Source: Crambe crambe
Lineage: Eukaryota; Porifera; Demospongiae; Poecilosclerida; Crambeidae
Length of the DNA: 64,000 nt
Direction of reading: 5' to 3'
Assembly: GCA_963924555.1 (NCBI GenBank)
Contig: OZ004581.1
Span: forward strand, 2,418,001-2,482,000
Shown here: piece after piece, positions 11,939 through 26,615 of the stretch
Layout of the letters: each line of letters opens with the position of its first letter
Position numbering within the stretch: the stretch's first letter is position 1
Made by a program: the position numbers and the translations under genes
The notes under the pieces: model-generated
What the model saw: the letters and a program-made list of their open reading frames with translations, nothing else
What the model was told of the DNA's origin: nothing
The model's database searches: none

Positions 11939-12984
11939 ACCAGGAAGCAATAATGATTGTAGACCTATTGTTACTTTTTTTTTTTTTTTTTTTTTTTGGA
12001 TCATGGTATTGAAGAGAGACGTATATGTTGGCTGTATATTCAGAACAAATTTCCATCCTTCCATCCTTCATACGTAGCTATACCTACCTACCCTTGTTTC
12101 CTTACTTTTTTGTGCAATGGTCATCCCTACATTTTTTTCATTTCACAGAAATGTTTTTTCCCTTAAAGAAGTCAGTGGTTAACTAACTAACAGCAACTAT
12201 ACCAAAAAGCTAAAACTTCTGCTAGATTACTTTGATTTAAGGGCCCAATGAGATATCTCTAATGGCTACAAATGTATAGCCGTTAGCTTTCATAGTAGCT
12301 TTCAGTACCTCATATGTGTTATGATAGCTAAACATGATAGAGAATTTCAAAATCATCTGAGTCTTCTGTTGATCTAATTTGCTGATTGTTTTTTCCCCCC
12401 ATTTGTTAGCTATGATAAACAGCTATACGTATATCTTCAAAATCATGATGTTTACTAAGCATGTCATGACAGTAAACTCCTCCATCATATGATGTACCCA
12501 CAGGATAATAATTAGCTATACATAGCCACCTGCATGTAACTTGATAGTGTCTGTAACATCAGGCCATCATAAAAAGAAACCATTATTCATGGATTCGAAT
12601 TTTTGAGATAATAAAATTCATTGATTGCTTCCTCCTGCATCTGCACACAAATTACGTATGAAATCCAAGCATGCATGGCTGCTCAAACTATGAAAACTAT
12701 GCAAGCATGCCTGCTTCAGTCATGCATGATTGTGTCAGGTATACACAACATCAGTCATGTAGCTTGAAGCTTCTCCTTCTGGATGGTTGAAGAATTAGCT
12801 ACAGTATTAATATCACACATAGAATACTGCATGTAGTTTTGGTAGCTACCAAATTGAAGCATGCAATGTGAGTTTCGGGATGGTAAGATATTATAGCTAG
12901 CTGATATAATGATCGAACAATAAAAGATATACTGTCATATGCATGCATTATTATAGCTATGAGCGTAAAAATTCTAAATAAAAA

Positions 12985-13205
12985 GTCAAGTAGGGATAGC
13001 CATAAGCATTCCTATCATTCCTAGCCCTCCTAATTTCAATAACCACACCTATATCCTACTCTCTCCCCCTAAATGAGTCAAGTAACCCCTTACCTGTACC
13101 CACAGCAATATTACAAAACTACTATTCCTACTTCACTCCTAGGCCTCCTAAGTTTCAATAGCCACACCCATTCAGGCGGCCTAGGAGTGAAGTAGGAGTA
13201 TTAGT
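12985..13205. mobile_element. AGTAGGGATAG hairpin element (MITE-like family member)
   Basis: Begins with aagtagggatagccataag and contains inverted pieces around cctcctaatttcaataaccac and ggcctaggagtgaagtagga. Relatives are at 14395-14565 (inside intron 2 of SAMHD1-like copy 2), 34030-34365, and in fragments near 8965, 13570 and 6640. Confidence 0.55.
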
Positions 13206-13229
13206 TTTGTGAGAGAATGTGTAGAAATA

Positions 13230-13340
13230 ACCAATTCTCTTTCATATTCTCCTTGATTGGGTTTCTTATATCCATATTGAGTGCCACTTCTCTCTCCCGT
13301 TCATTCAATCCATCTTTTTTGGAGCATATCACAGATTTAG
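13230..13340 (-). pseudogene. Decayed inverted copy of the 9564-9660 coding segment
   Basis: The reverse complement reads DGLNEREREVALNMDIRNP, then IKE, matching the second frame of the gene at 9314-9758 (KNDGKNEREREMVLNTEI). The flanking sequence up to about 13640 is also an inverted copy of 8940-9150, so this belongs to a larger inverted duplication rather than being an independent gene. Confidence 0.55.
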
Positions 13341-14100
13341 TTTAGTCCAATTAAGTCTTGTTTTTTCAGACTACAGCCATCAAAGTGGATTATAGGCACT
13401 TGGCTTATGTTTTTATGTATGCAGATGCCTTATTGGAAAATCATCACTTTCATGGTCTGTCAGCAATAACTTAAAGCTACCACAAATGAGTTGAAGCATA
13501 TCCCAATGCTCACTAATGTTGATGGCATGCACATCACATGCACATCATCACATGACAATTTATAAAGGAAAAAACTAGAAAAGTAGGGATGGTTGTGTGC
13601 AGTTCAAAGCAACAAGAGAGTGAACTTCAGTCAAGTAACCCCTTACCCATCACCAATATTACCACTAACTATTCCTGTACTTCACTCCCGGTAATATTGG
13701 TGATTGGTAGCTAATTGGTAATATTGGTGAAGCCAAAGTGTACAGAGAGTCACCAGGGGTGTCGGAAGCAAAATTATCAAAGTGGACTCACACTGGAGCA
13801 TATGTAGCATGGTATTAATAGCTACATGCATGCAGGTGTAGCTATATAGTAGCTAATCAATGAATTCTATGATAATAAGTTTAAAAAATCCATGGTGGTC
13901 TGATATGTTACAGGAACCACTGGCAATGAATTCACTTGGAGCAGCTTTAGCTAGCATACATGTGACTCATCCATAACTATAATCATTGCAATGAATTAAG
14001 AAGTGTATATACATAGCTGTATAGCTACGTAAGCAACAAACTGTCTCCATGATAAGCATCACAGTTTGTTTTGAGTGCGTGTCAGTGTCTCTGATAAAAT

Positions 14101-16775
14101 ATGACTGATGATAGACTGAAAGAGGAGGCTATTCGAATAATTGACTACTGCTCAGAATCTCTGAAATATGACCTTAAAGGTAAAGATTAGTCATCTTCTA
14201 GAGAGTATATGACTTCTTACAATGCACTGTGGCTATGTAACTATGTAGCTAGGTTACAAATACAATTAATGTTATACAAATTAATAATACAGAAGAGAAC
14301 AGGAAACTTCATGAAGCAGAAGAAGCATGTAAAAAGTATCAGGTATGGAAATCCTCTATTAGAAGTCGTATAAAGAAAAAAAAAGTAAAAAAACAAAAAA
14401 AAACAAGTAGGGAAGGCTATGTGTAAAGTTCAAAAACAAGACAGCATAATATACCCTCCTAATTTCAATAACCACACCCATAATATTATTACCCGATTAT
14501 TCTATCCCTACTTCACTCCCCGCAAGTGCTCCAGTGGGGAGTGAAATAGGGATAGAGTATCTAGTTTGGGGCAATTTAGCTAATCAATCATTTAGAATTA
14601 ACTTTTTCCAGATGCAAAGAGCTGCCGGACTATTTAACGATCCTATTCATGGCTCTGTTGAAGTTAACTCACTCGAGAAGGAAATCATCTGTACACCTGA
14701 GTTCTCTAGGCTCAAAGATCTAAAACAACTAGGTACATAAGTATAATCACATGATGATGATAGACTTTATCAATGTGCATGCCCTATGGGACTGAACAAG
14801 CTATATGCATGCTACGATTGATCAGTAATTCATTCCTTCATTCTCTATAGCTAGTTATAAACTTCATAATTATGCACAGACGTAGCTATAGCTAATGCTG
14901 ATAATAATATAATAATAGGTGGAAAGGTACATGTGCATTATGGAGCTACCCACACAAGATTTGAGCACTCTATTGGGTAAGACCATTAGCATATTACTCA
15001 TAGCTACAATAACCTCTTCTTCTCAAAAAAAATTCTATGCATTTCATACAATGTGCAATGTGCATGACATTAATTTTTTGTATTAATTTTAGTGTATGTT
15101 ACATCGCTGGCGAGTTCATGCAACATTTGAGACAGCAGCAGAATGATATAATGAAACGAAGGGATATTGCTGACGCTAAATACATTGACATACCTGAACT
15201 AGATGAATGGTGTGTTAGAGTAGCTGGTCTCTGCCATGATTTAGGTCATGGACCATTCTCACATCTCTTCGATGATGTGGCAAAAAAAGTGCTGGTTAGT
15301 GAGATACAACTTAGTTACCTACCTAGTCCCTTTTAAATTTTTATTTCGATGTGCTATTGATAATAGCAAAGTAGTGACAAGACTGCCGAACAAGAAATAA
15401 ATGTCAAGCACGAAATAATTTCTCAGCTAATTCTCAAGAAAATCTTGCTAGATCGTCCAGTGGTGCTGGCGAAATTTGTGCACTGTGGTATGACTGTAGA
15501 GCATGTGAAAAAGATTGAGAAAATGATATGGCCTGGGAAACAAAACGAGGCAAGTTTTTATAGCTACTGTAAATTGGGAAAGTTTTGTTGTTAGTTTTTC
15601 ATTAAAATTAAGCAAAAATTGTAGTTACATGAAAATTAATTCCATCTACAAAATAGTGTAAAACTAACAATGAACATGATCATAAAAATTATCTAACAAA
15701 AATTCCCCAAACTGTTCTTATGTACGTAGTTTATCAGCGATTTTTTTCTGATATATTATAGAACTTAAAGGGAGTAGATGGGAAAGAATTGTACCTTTAT
15801 GAAGTGAGTTATATCATGCATGCATAAATTATTGTCTATTATTATTATTGCATGAACTGATACATGTAATACTACTTTTATAGATAGTGGCAAATAAAAA
15901 GACTGGTATTGATGTAGACAAATGGGATTATTTTGCCAGAGATTTTTATCACCTTGGAGTCACCAATGAATTTGATTGGAGGTACAGTAGCTAGCTATAC
16001 GTATTATAGCTACGTATGCTGATGTATGCATTGTTGTATTATATAGACGATGTATGAAACTCAGCAGCATCATTAAGTTTGGTGAAGAATATCATATAGG
16101 ATTTAGAGATAAGGTAAAAATAATTTTTCCAATGTGTAATTATGATTAAATCACCAAAATGTCTACAGCTTGCTCTTTATGTAGCTATATTACATATTAT
16201 GGTCTATCCTTAGCTACATAACTCCACTCTATTCCCAACCAATAATTATGGTTGTACATGTTTAGTGATTGTTCTACAGTGGAACTTCCACTGTAGCTAT
16301 ATTGTGTACAATAGCTACATATTAATATGCTGATGACATGATGTAGGAACTGGTGAATCTTTATTCCATATTTCGGACTCGCAGCATTTTATATTATAAA
16401 GCTCTCCAGCACACCACAGTGATAGGAGTTGAAGCAATGCAAGTAGCTACTATTATATAATAGCTATAGTTATGGAAATCATTACTCATGCAGGATTGAG
16501 GATATACTTTTTAAAGTTAGAGACAAAGAACTAATAGAGATCACTGATCCCATGGATAAAAACAATAAAAAAACATCACTATGTAAAGCAGTAAGAGATG
16601 CATATCGTATGAAGGATGCTGACTTAAATGGCTACATTGCTCTATCGGATAGTATTCTCCACTTGATAATGTATGGACTACTAGGGCATGAAGATTCTGA
16701 CATAAATGAGGTAATTCAATGTGGGAAGACTTATCTTGCCTAAACAGCCCTTAGATCTAACAACTACCACTAATA

Positions 16776-16808
<33 letters not shown>

Positions 16809-17504
16809 CAGGCTCGAAAACTTATTAGCAGGCTGAATAGCAGAAAACTTTATGAATGTATTGATGAAAGATCTGTAGAGGTAATTTCCTAAGTCAAGGA
16901 AGTATTTGTAGCTATATCATTCTTTCTATAGGAAAAAGATTCTAAGACAGTAAAAGAAGCATGCAAATCAGAAGATGAATATATGTACAAGTTCCTTTCT
17001 TTCAGATTTGCATCTGAAGACTCACCTGATCCCATTACAGAAGTATATTTCTTTAAGAAGGTAAGAACACAGTAGTGGTACAAATCTTAGGCGAGAACTA
17101 TCATTATTATTATACGTAAACAGTCGAAAGAATTTACAGGGATACCAGAAGGAATATCAGGAAAGGAACTAGAAAAACAAGAAGCATATCCAGATCTAAC
17201 GGAATCTATGACGGTAAAATTTACCTAACACCACTGTTAGCTGTTCACAAGGAATTTTACAAGTCTAAACTATCTTATTTTTAGAAAATGTATGTATCTG
17301 GTATCTGCAAGCCAGAATCTTTCGTAGAATACAGAGTCAGACTGTACAGAAAGTGTGCATGTGATGAGAAGAAAGATGAAAAGAAAGATGAAAAACTCAG
17401 GAGGTATGCGCTACTATTGATCATAGTGTACATAATAATAATTATAGCTACATCATGTATGCAGTGATTTCAAAACGTGGCTAGAAGAGACCCTTAGAAA
17501 GTGA
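14101..17504 (+). CDS. SAMHD1: SAMHD1-like HD-domain dNTP triphosphohydrolase, copy 2 (complete, 16 exons, 551 aa)
   Basis: Exons: 14101-14179, 14293-14342, 14612-14732, 14919-14976, 15093-15294, 15367-15549, 15762-15803, 15884-15981, 16047-16113, 16347-16438, 16494-16710, 16812-16880, 16932-17060, 17124-17213, 17285-17403 and 17465-17504. Together they make 1656 nt, ending in TGA. Landmarks in order: [75 protein letters not shown] and [12 protein letters not shown]. The HD histidines and aspartates are all present, so hydrolase activity is plausible. The protein lacks the SAM domain of the vertebrate enzyme. Its short helical N-terminus begins [14 protein letters not shown]. Two introns (after 15549 and after 16438) need GC donors (gcaagt) to keep frame. 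A CT microsatellite sits in the intron before 16812. Gene order and intron positions match copy 1, so the two are paralogues. Copy 1 has three extra 5' exons. Confidence 0.92.
14395..14565. mobile_element. AGTAGGGAAGG hairpin element within an intron of SAMHD1-like copy 2
   Basis: Lies between exons 2 and 3 of the gene. Inward arms contain aagtagggaaggc and cctcctaatttcaataacc, with ctatccctacttcactccc answered by gggagtgaaatagggatag. Confidence 0.55.
15570..15735. mobile_element. Imperfect palindromic repeat in a SAMHD1-like copy 2 intron
   Basis: ttgttgttagtttttcatta and the later aaactaacaatgaacatga are inverted relatives, and the outer arms ttgggaaagttttgtt and aaaaattccccaaac also pair. 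Noncoding and MITE-like. Confidence 0.45.
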
Positions 17505-17699
17505 GGCAAAGGATGAGGCCGAGGATTATTACATAGCTAATAAGTATTATTCATAACATTGAATAATTCATGTATAAAAGAGTAGTATACTTTTCTAGCA
17601 CTGGCTAGTAGCTACGTAGCTAGGTACTACAGCAAAGATAGCTATATAAAAATCTTGACAAACAAAAACAAAAACAAGAAACAACAAGAAGAAAGCTGT

Positions 17700-20767
<3,068 letters not shown>

Positions 20768-22202
20768 CTGTTAGAGAGAAAGAAAGTATTACGTAGTTAT
20801 CTGGCTATAGCTAGCTATTAGCCTCAGCTTTACATATTTAATAATTATGCCTGATTAGAACAGGTATGTGGTACCTCCAAACTTAATGTAGGGAGGTTGT
20901 CCTCTTTTTGGAGGTTACAAAGATAAATTGAGAATGTCCTTTGTTGAGAGTTTTGTCCTCGTTTGGAGTGTCGATCCTTTTATAATCTTTGTGGATTATT
21001 ATAAGTTACATAACTATAGTGCATCAATTTCCCTCTGACTTACAATCTATTAATTAAATTGTATACAGCCATTCCAAGCATAATTACACATTTTGGATGG
21101 GCCATGACTCTAAGCACATGACACCTTCTTTTAGCACATTAATTATTGCCAGCATAACTGCACAGAATAAAACCATGTGGTAATCACTACAAGACATTTC
21201 TTCAGGATGGAGGCTGCTATGTAGTAAGAGATTGTTTTGCTGTACCAATACAGTTGTAGTTGGTCATAATCATACTCTGGGGAGATATATCTTCTATTTG
21301 CTATTTTCCTACGTAGAGGAGGATCTAGCTATAGACTGCAGACACAGCTAGCTAGCTATATAGCAGCTGCTAATAGGGTGCACACGTACATGATAGTGGC
21401 TAAGAACCCAAGGACCAGGTGACTAAGCTACTTTTATATAGCTATATGTAGTTATTCAATAATATGGCATAACATGATATAGCTAATAGGAGCTTTCACA
21501 GCAGAAACCTACTATAGCTATAACTGACATAATAGCTCCTTGGCATGGTTAATCGTGTATCATCTAATTTATATATCGCGTAATGCTATACTTATGGGGA
21601 TGGGGGAGAGATATATTAGCTATAATTAATTTAGTTTCAAATCATTAGATATAGCCAAATAATAGTTCGATGGGGAGGCACAATACTACAAAAGTGCAGG
21701 GGTTCCATCTTTTAATAAGCTATAGCTACACATTGCACTATTCATAGATTTAAAAAATTGCATCAACATGTAGCTGAGAAATATTCATGGGGTGATCACC
21801 CTATGCAGCCACATGACTATAGACAATTTTTTTCATGCATAGCCATCTTTCACCAGTGGCAGATCTATGTATGATTTAGCTACTCTTCAAGTTCTGAAAT
21901 TAAGTGTAGCTGCATATGTAGCTACGTATTACCTAGTAGCTACTGCATATACCGTTTCCAAGCTAGACCTAACTAGCTCCATCTCAGGACCAATCAACAC
22001 AAGAACACAAAATTCATACACAGCAGTAGCTTGATAAATGTACTGAGTACTCAAACTCCAAATGAACCAGTTTGACTATGTTCACAGTTATCGCCATTGA
22101 TTTTTAGTTCTATGGAAATTTATATGGGGAAATTATAGCTAGCATATATACTTCACCTGTTCCTTGGGAAACTCATAGGAGTGGGTAGGCCTTATTATAA
22201 GC
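20768..22202. other. Noncoding stretch upstream of the Ig/sushi gene
   Basis: I see no supported coding exon. A signal-peptide exon of the minus-strand Ig/sushi gene would be expected here or further on, but no convincing hydrophobic ATG exon with a phase 1 donor stood out. Confidence 0.4.
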
Positions 22203-22684
22203 TAGTCTGGCGTCGCCAGCCCAGCTTTTCTTCTTTTTTTTGGGACGGGGAAGAAAAGTGGTCTGGGAGCTCTAGCATTAACTACTTGTGACGCCCACGC
22301 GATCTCTCAAAATTAATTTAAATTGCAATAATTATTATACATGTGTGTTGAATAATTTTCCGAAGCCAGTTGGTAGAATTGCGAACACATCGCCCTTGAT
22401 ACAACTTCCAGCCGTTCAGGCTTCAGGCCAGGTATTCCTAGCTCTTTAAACACAGCTCTTGGTTACTCCTCCATAGCTCTAGCTCTGCCAACCTGGAATA
22501 AATCGTGGGTGTGTCTCGCCAACATTAATACTACTTCACGTGACTGAATAGAGCAATCTGATTGGGACGCAGCTATAGCTGCGCGCGCGGGCAACACAAG
22601 TAGTTGATGCTAGAGCTACCAGACCACTTTTCTTCCCCGTCCCAAAAAAAAAAGAAGAAAAGCTGGGCTGGCGACGCCAGACTA
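22203..22684. mobile_element. 482-bp MITE with 9-bp target duplication (TAGTCTGG family)
   Basis: The terminal inverted repeats start TAGTCTGGCGTCGCCAGCCC and extend about 65 bp through the gggacggggaagaaaagtgg block. The flanks are attataagc at 22194-22202 and 22685-22693. The interior is CpG-richer than its surroundings and noncoding. Confidence 0.9.
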
Positions 22685-24837
22685 ATTATAAGCTAGCTAC
22701 TGATATCTCTTGTAGCAAGATCAACTCACAGTTTAAAAATGGGAGAAGATTAAAAAGTACTATGACAGTGTATATTTGGACAATCATCTGTGAAAAAAAG
22801 ATACAAACCTTCAAACACACAGTTGTAACAATAAATCTAGCTACAAAGTTGAGCAGAGGTAAAAGTGGTTATTCTCATTTGCTCCCTTGGATCCTGAAAT
22901 GCAGTCTTTAGCTAGCTATGATCAGGTATGGGCTAGGGCTAGGGCTAGGGCTCCAGCATGTGTCCCTTTGAAATCCATGCACCCTATCTAGTAGTTAGCT
23001 ACGTATAATTATCTTTTCTATAGCTACAGGGATTGGTTAGCTTATTAGCATGGGGAAAGGATTTCAATCGGCTCTCTAAGAGAAGCCATAATGATCTTTG
23101 TCATGCACGCCTAAATTATAATAGGCTTAACCACTTAGCTAGCTTAGATTTAGCTATAGGATAGCTTAGATGTAGTCTGCCGGGAGGCTATTAATATGGT
23201 GCGTATACTCACCTTTACTATCATTTCTTTTTTTCTCTCTTGGACACACCCTATGGGCCCATCAATTGACCACACACACGTCACGGGCGTTTTATCCGTA
23301 TTGCCTAGTAACGCATAGCAACAGTATAGCAACAGCACTTCCGGTCTACTTTATAGTGTTTTAGGGCATTGGGAGTGGCCTTATGGCCTAAGGCATGCGC
23401 TGTTTATATAACACTCCAAAAAGAGCGGTGGCTCTAGTCCAAACGAAGCCTTAGTTATGCGCTGTTTACTTTAGGACACTACTAAAAACTTGTGAGGCTT
23501 AGAACTGACTCCCTGAAGTTTTTCAGGCTACATCTCCAAGATTTTTAGAATGGTCTATCTTTGTGAAGTATGGTGATACTTTACACTAAGAAGGTATATT
23601 TTTTTTGCTTGGAGATCACTCCCTGGTAAGTGCTGTATACAATATGTATGATATTTCAGATAAAATGGATATTATCAAAGTCTTTGAGAGCCTTTTTGGT
23701 AGTGTTCTACCATGTAGTAGTTATGTAGAAGCCATCTGATTATTGAGACACCATTCTTTTTCACAGATCTCCATGCCATCACTGTGATATCGGCATGTCA
23801 TGCCGATATGTAGAGTGGTGCTAATTTCACCAATTAGAACCAGTTATTCCAGTGTTATTACTGCTACTGTTTCCTTAGAGTGTATATCTGTATAAATATT
23901 CTGGTTAAAGATGATCTTTGCTGATCATAGATACATGAGACGTAATTACAAGAGCGGTCCTATTGGATCACCTACGGTATGTAAGAAGACATTCTCTTAC
24001 ACAGTTTGCTAGTAGACTCTCCTGTGTTATACTGATTTGACTTGAAGTGGTCTGTGTGGATTGATCACCCACCAACGTAAGTTACTTTATTTCATCATGA
24101 CATCATATTCTGTTTCAGGTAAAGTGACACAACTGGATTGAGTCAGACTTTCAATGTAGAGAGAATTAGACCCCACTGTGTTGTTTGGATCTCATCATTC
24201 CATTATTTTAGTGTGAAATAGCACATATTTATCATGTCCACAGCTATTAATTTAAGCAGCAGTATTTTGTGTTAAAAAAATGTACCCTCTTAGAAATTTG
24301 GTTCAGGAGATTATTTCAAGTGTCTACTTCACTATTACATCTACTGAACTAATGGCAAAACTTCTGGAATAATGCTGTGGGCTTTAAAAGTAACCACCTT
24401 CAATATTGAAGATTAGCTCCATGTGTTGATGGGATGCCCAGTTATCACAAGAAGCCAAGAATTTATGCGCAATAGTTATTGGGGCTCTCCACAGGTGTGG
24501 CTTACTCAGAACAAAGGCATCTTATAGTTTATTTAGGCACAGAAAGAGGAAAGGCAGCCATAGCAACGTACTACTTAGCGTTCTTAACCGTTGCTATGTG
24601 CAGATTGAGCAATACCGTAATTATTTACACGTATCTAATTGGCGAGCGAGCGAAGCGAGCGAAGCCCCACACTAATTGGTCAAAATGGAAAATTGCGATA
24701 TTTATAATGTTACACGTACGTCACTCAAAATGCGCATGCGCTTACGCATGAGCATGAAATAGCTACTAAGCAACGTCATAAAAAATAAGCAATCATTTTC
24801 TTTAAGCTTGAAGTTGAAACACTATTGTAGCGAGTAT
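22685..24837. other. Noncoding stretch with small repeats
   Basis: Contains a TAGGGC tandem run (22931-22953), a near-perfect palindrome around atatcggcatg/catgccgatat (about 23787-23810), and at 24490-24620 a relative of the repeat at 53205-53340 and 58250-58550 (cttactcagaacaaaggcat, gccatagcaac). No gene is supported. Confidence 0.5.
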
Positions 24838-24839
24838 TA

Positions 24840-25154
24840 TGGAACCCAGAGAACCAGAAAACAAGCGAAGGAGGGCCCCAGAACACCCTCTAGAAACTGA
24901 CCAGCAAAGAAGAGCGAGACCTCATGAAAGAAATGAAAGAGACAGAGCTAGAAGGAGAATAGAGTCAAAGGAACAAAGAAAAACAAGACTAGCAAAGAAA
25001 TGTGACAGATAGAGCCAGGAGGAGGGAATGTACAGAGTCAGCAGAAGATAATGCTGCAAGAGCAGAGCAAATGAGAGCCAGAAGGAGAGCAGAGTCAGCA
25101 GAACACAGAGCTGCCAGATTAGAGCATATGAGGGCTCATTATTTGAGAGACTAG
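24840..25154 (+). pseudogene. Arg/Ala/Glu repeat ORF of Helitron-associated type, frameshifted
   Basis: Starts MEPREPENKRRRAPEHPL and runs through repeated units of the form RARRRxESxEQRxxRL, then hits TAG in KKCDR*. Shifting one base restores the repeat (DRARRR...TESAEDNAARAEQ, then RARRRAESAEHRAARLEHM) to a TAG at about 25154. Such arrays of RRRAES(A/P)E units precede helicase ORFs in Helitron-like elements and other repeat proteins (family knowledge, from memory). No helicase follows here. A CGCATGCGC palindrome lies about 105 bp upstream (24726-24740). Decayed fragment. Confidence 0.6.
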
Positions 25155-26430
25155 CTACTGAGTCTGAACAGGAGTGGTAGCCTGGGTTCAGAAAAGACAC
25201 TCTAATGCTAACTGAGAATGCACCAAGTCAGTTAACAACCTGAATAGCTAGATATCGAAAGTCACTGTTGGGGCTATATAATCATAAGTGAGGGAGGAGC
25301 ACATTGAAATGACCACTGGCTGCTTGCTCGCCCAACTAATGCTATACGAGCATCTCTAGTTTAGTGTAAATGCCACCGGCAAACAGCCGTGACGTACGTA
25401 CATGTACACACGACGAATTGCGCACGTGATTAAAATTTGATGGCTGGTGACACCGCTATTAGGCCTTGGCACATTATGCCGGCATAATTTTGAGCATAAT
25501 AACATTGATTTGTAAGGCAAGCATAATCGAGTATAATCAGCAATCACATGAGCATAATCCTCTCATTTCAAAAATAAAATCATATTATTCATTTTGAATG
25601 GCTATTATACTCTACCATGACACTCAATTGCTAGAATCAATAATCAGGAAGGATGTGCCGAGCCGCCTGCATAGTCTTGCAGTGAGCTGGCTTGTTTATC
25701 AGTAAAATGTCTTTTTAGCATTAAAAAAAAAAAACTCTTTCAGTATCACAAGCCATGAAAACAAACCCAGGGTAGGATTACTGAGGTTAAAGGTCAATAA
25801 TACCAGTGAACATGAGCATAATGACATTGCACATGAGCATAATGACATTGCACATGAGCATAATAACTATAGCTATAAACCTTATGAACATAAAAAAAAT
25901 TTTGGGGGTGGGGGGGAGGGGTGGGGGAAGCTTCCCCCCCACCCCTCCGGCCCCCAGTAGATAACATAGGCGTAGGAGAGGGGGGCTGAGGGGGCTGGAG
26001 CCCCCCAATATTTTTCAATGGGGGGGGGGGGCAGAGCCACAATTCTTTAATCATCGTCGTGTTGAGCTAGATTAAAGGTTACTCATGTGATATATTAAAC
26101 ACTCAACCACATTAATTAGTTTCATGTTAACAGCTACTCCATAAATCACAAAACTCAAAATCTATGACTGGTATGTTCTACCAGCCCCCTCATTCCCTCA
26201 ATAATTATGCCCCTCATACGCCTATGGATGAAACCCTGCTAATGTGCAACATCATTTGTGACTTGAAATAATGCAGTCACTAATATGCAACATCATTAGT
26301 GACTAGACAGTAGACTTTACTGCTGCAGTTAGTCAATTATATAATGGGTCAAAAAAGTGGGGGGGGGGGGGGGGGGGGCTCAGCCCCCACCTGCTAAGAA
26401 GTGGGGGGGGGGGGCTCTAGCCCCTCTCGC
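25155..26430. other. Noncoding stretch with G/C homopolymer elements
   Basis: Holds a short tandem repeat of catgagcataatgacattg (25808-25860), and G-rich and C-rich tracts (25903-26035 and 26359-26418) with complementary runs that could form hairpins or G-quadruplexes. Long proline or glycine ORFs here are products of the tracts, not genes. Confidence 0.6.
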
Positions 26431-26446
26431 CCCCACCCTCAGCTAC

Positions 26447-26615
26447 CACTGAGTTCAGAGAAGGTTTCTAAGATTCCTACTGGAAAAATAATTCCGCCGA
26501 GTTTCGTTGCTTTGAGATCTTCCTTTCTATCCTTTGTGGGACAGTTTTTTTCCCGGCTCCATATGGCAATTTTGACTGCCACTTCCTCAGGTGCTTTTTC
26601 TCTCGAAGCAGACAT
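26447..26615 (-). CDS. Possible short ORF or first exon, unrecognised
   Basis: From ATG at 26615 the minus strand reads MSASREKAPEEVAVKIAIW, then WSREKNCPTKDRKEDLKATK and KLGGIIFPVGILETFSELS, reaching a possible GT donor at about 26447 (CTCAGTG/gtagct). The composition looks protein-like (basic, mixed) rather than repeat-derived, but I recognise no domain and found no partner exon downstream. Two exon-like pieces with AG/GT borders also lie on the minus strand at about 26968-27043 (acidic, DSIDEEEDNIADYCTN) and 27183-27208. They lie upstream in transcript sense, so their link to this ORF is doubtful. Confidence 0.22.

Larger units (their letters stand above)
11450..14100. other. Repeat mosaic upstream of SAMHD1-like copy 2
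   Basis: Holds a poly-T run (11974-11997), the direct duplicate of 4740-5350 (about 12170-12800), an AGTAGGGATAG hairpin element (about 12985-13205), inverted copies of 8940-9660 (13220-13640), and an inverted copy of 6490-6680 (about 13640-13800). The 3740-3850 block reappears inverted at 12085-12170. Apart from the two fragments listed separately I see no gene. The copy 2 promoter must lie just upstream of 14101, but I see no decisive motif. Confidence 0.6.

Noticed and set aside
23150-23338. ORF starting MLLLYCCYALLG as a possible signal-peptide exon of the Ig/sushi gene
   Set aside because: The hydrophobic start is short, it is followed by charged sequence, and no suitably phased donor was found.
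25787-26054. Proline-rich ORFs on the minus strand
   Set aside because: They arise from C/G homopolymer tracts with no domain or splice support.
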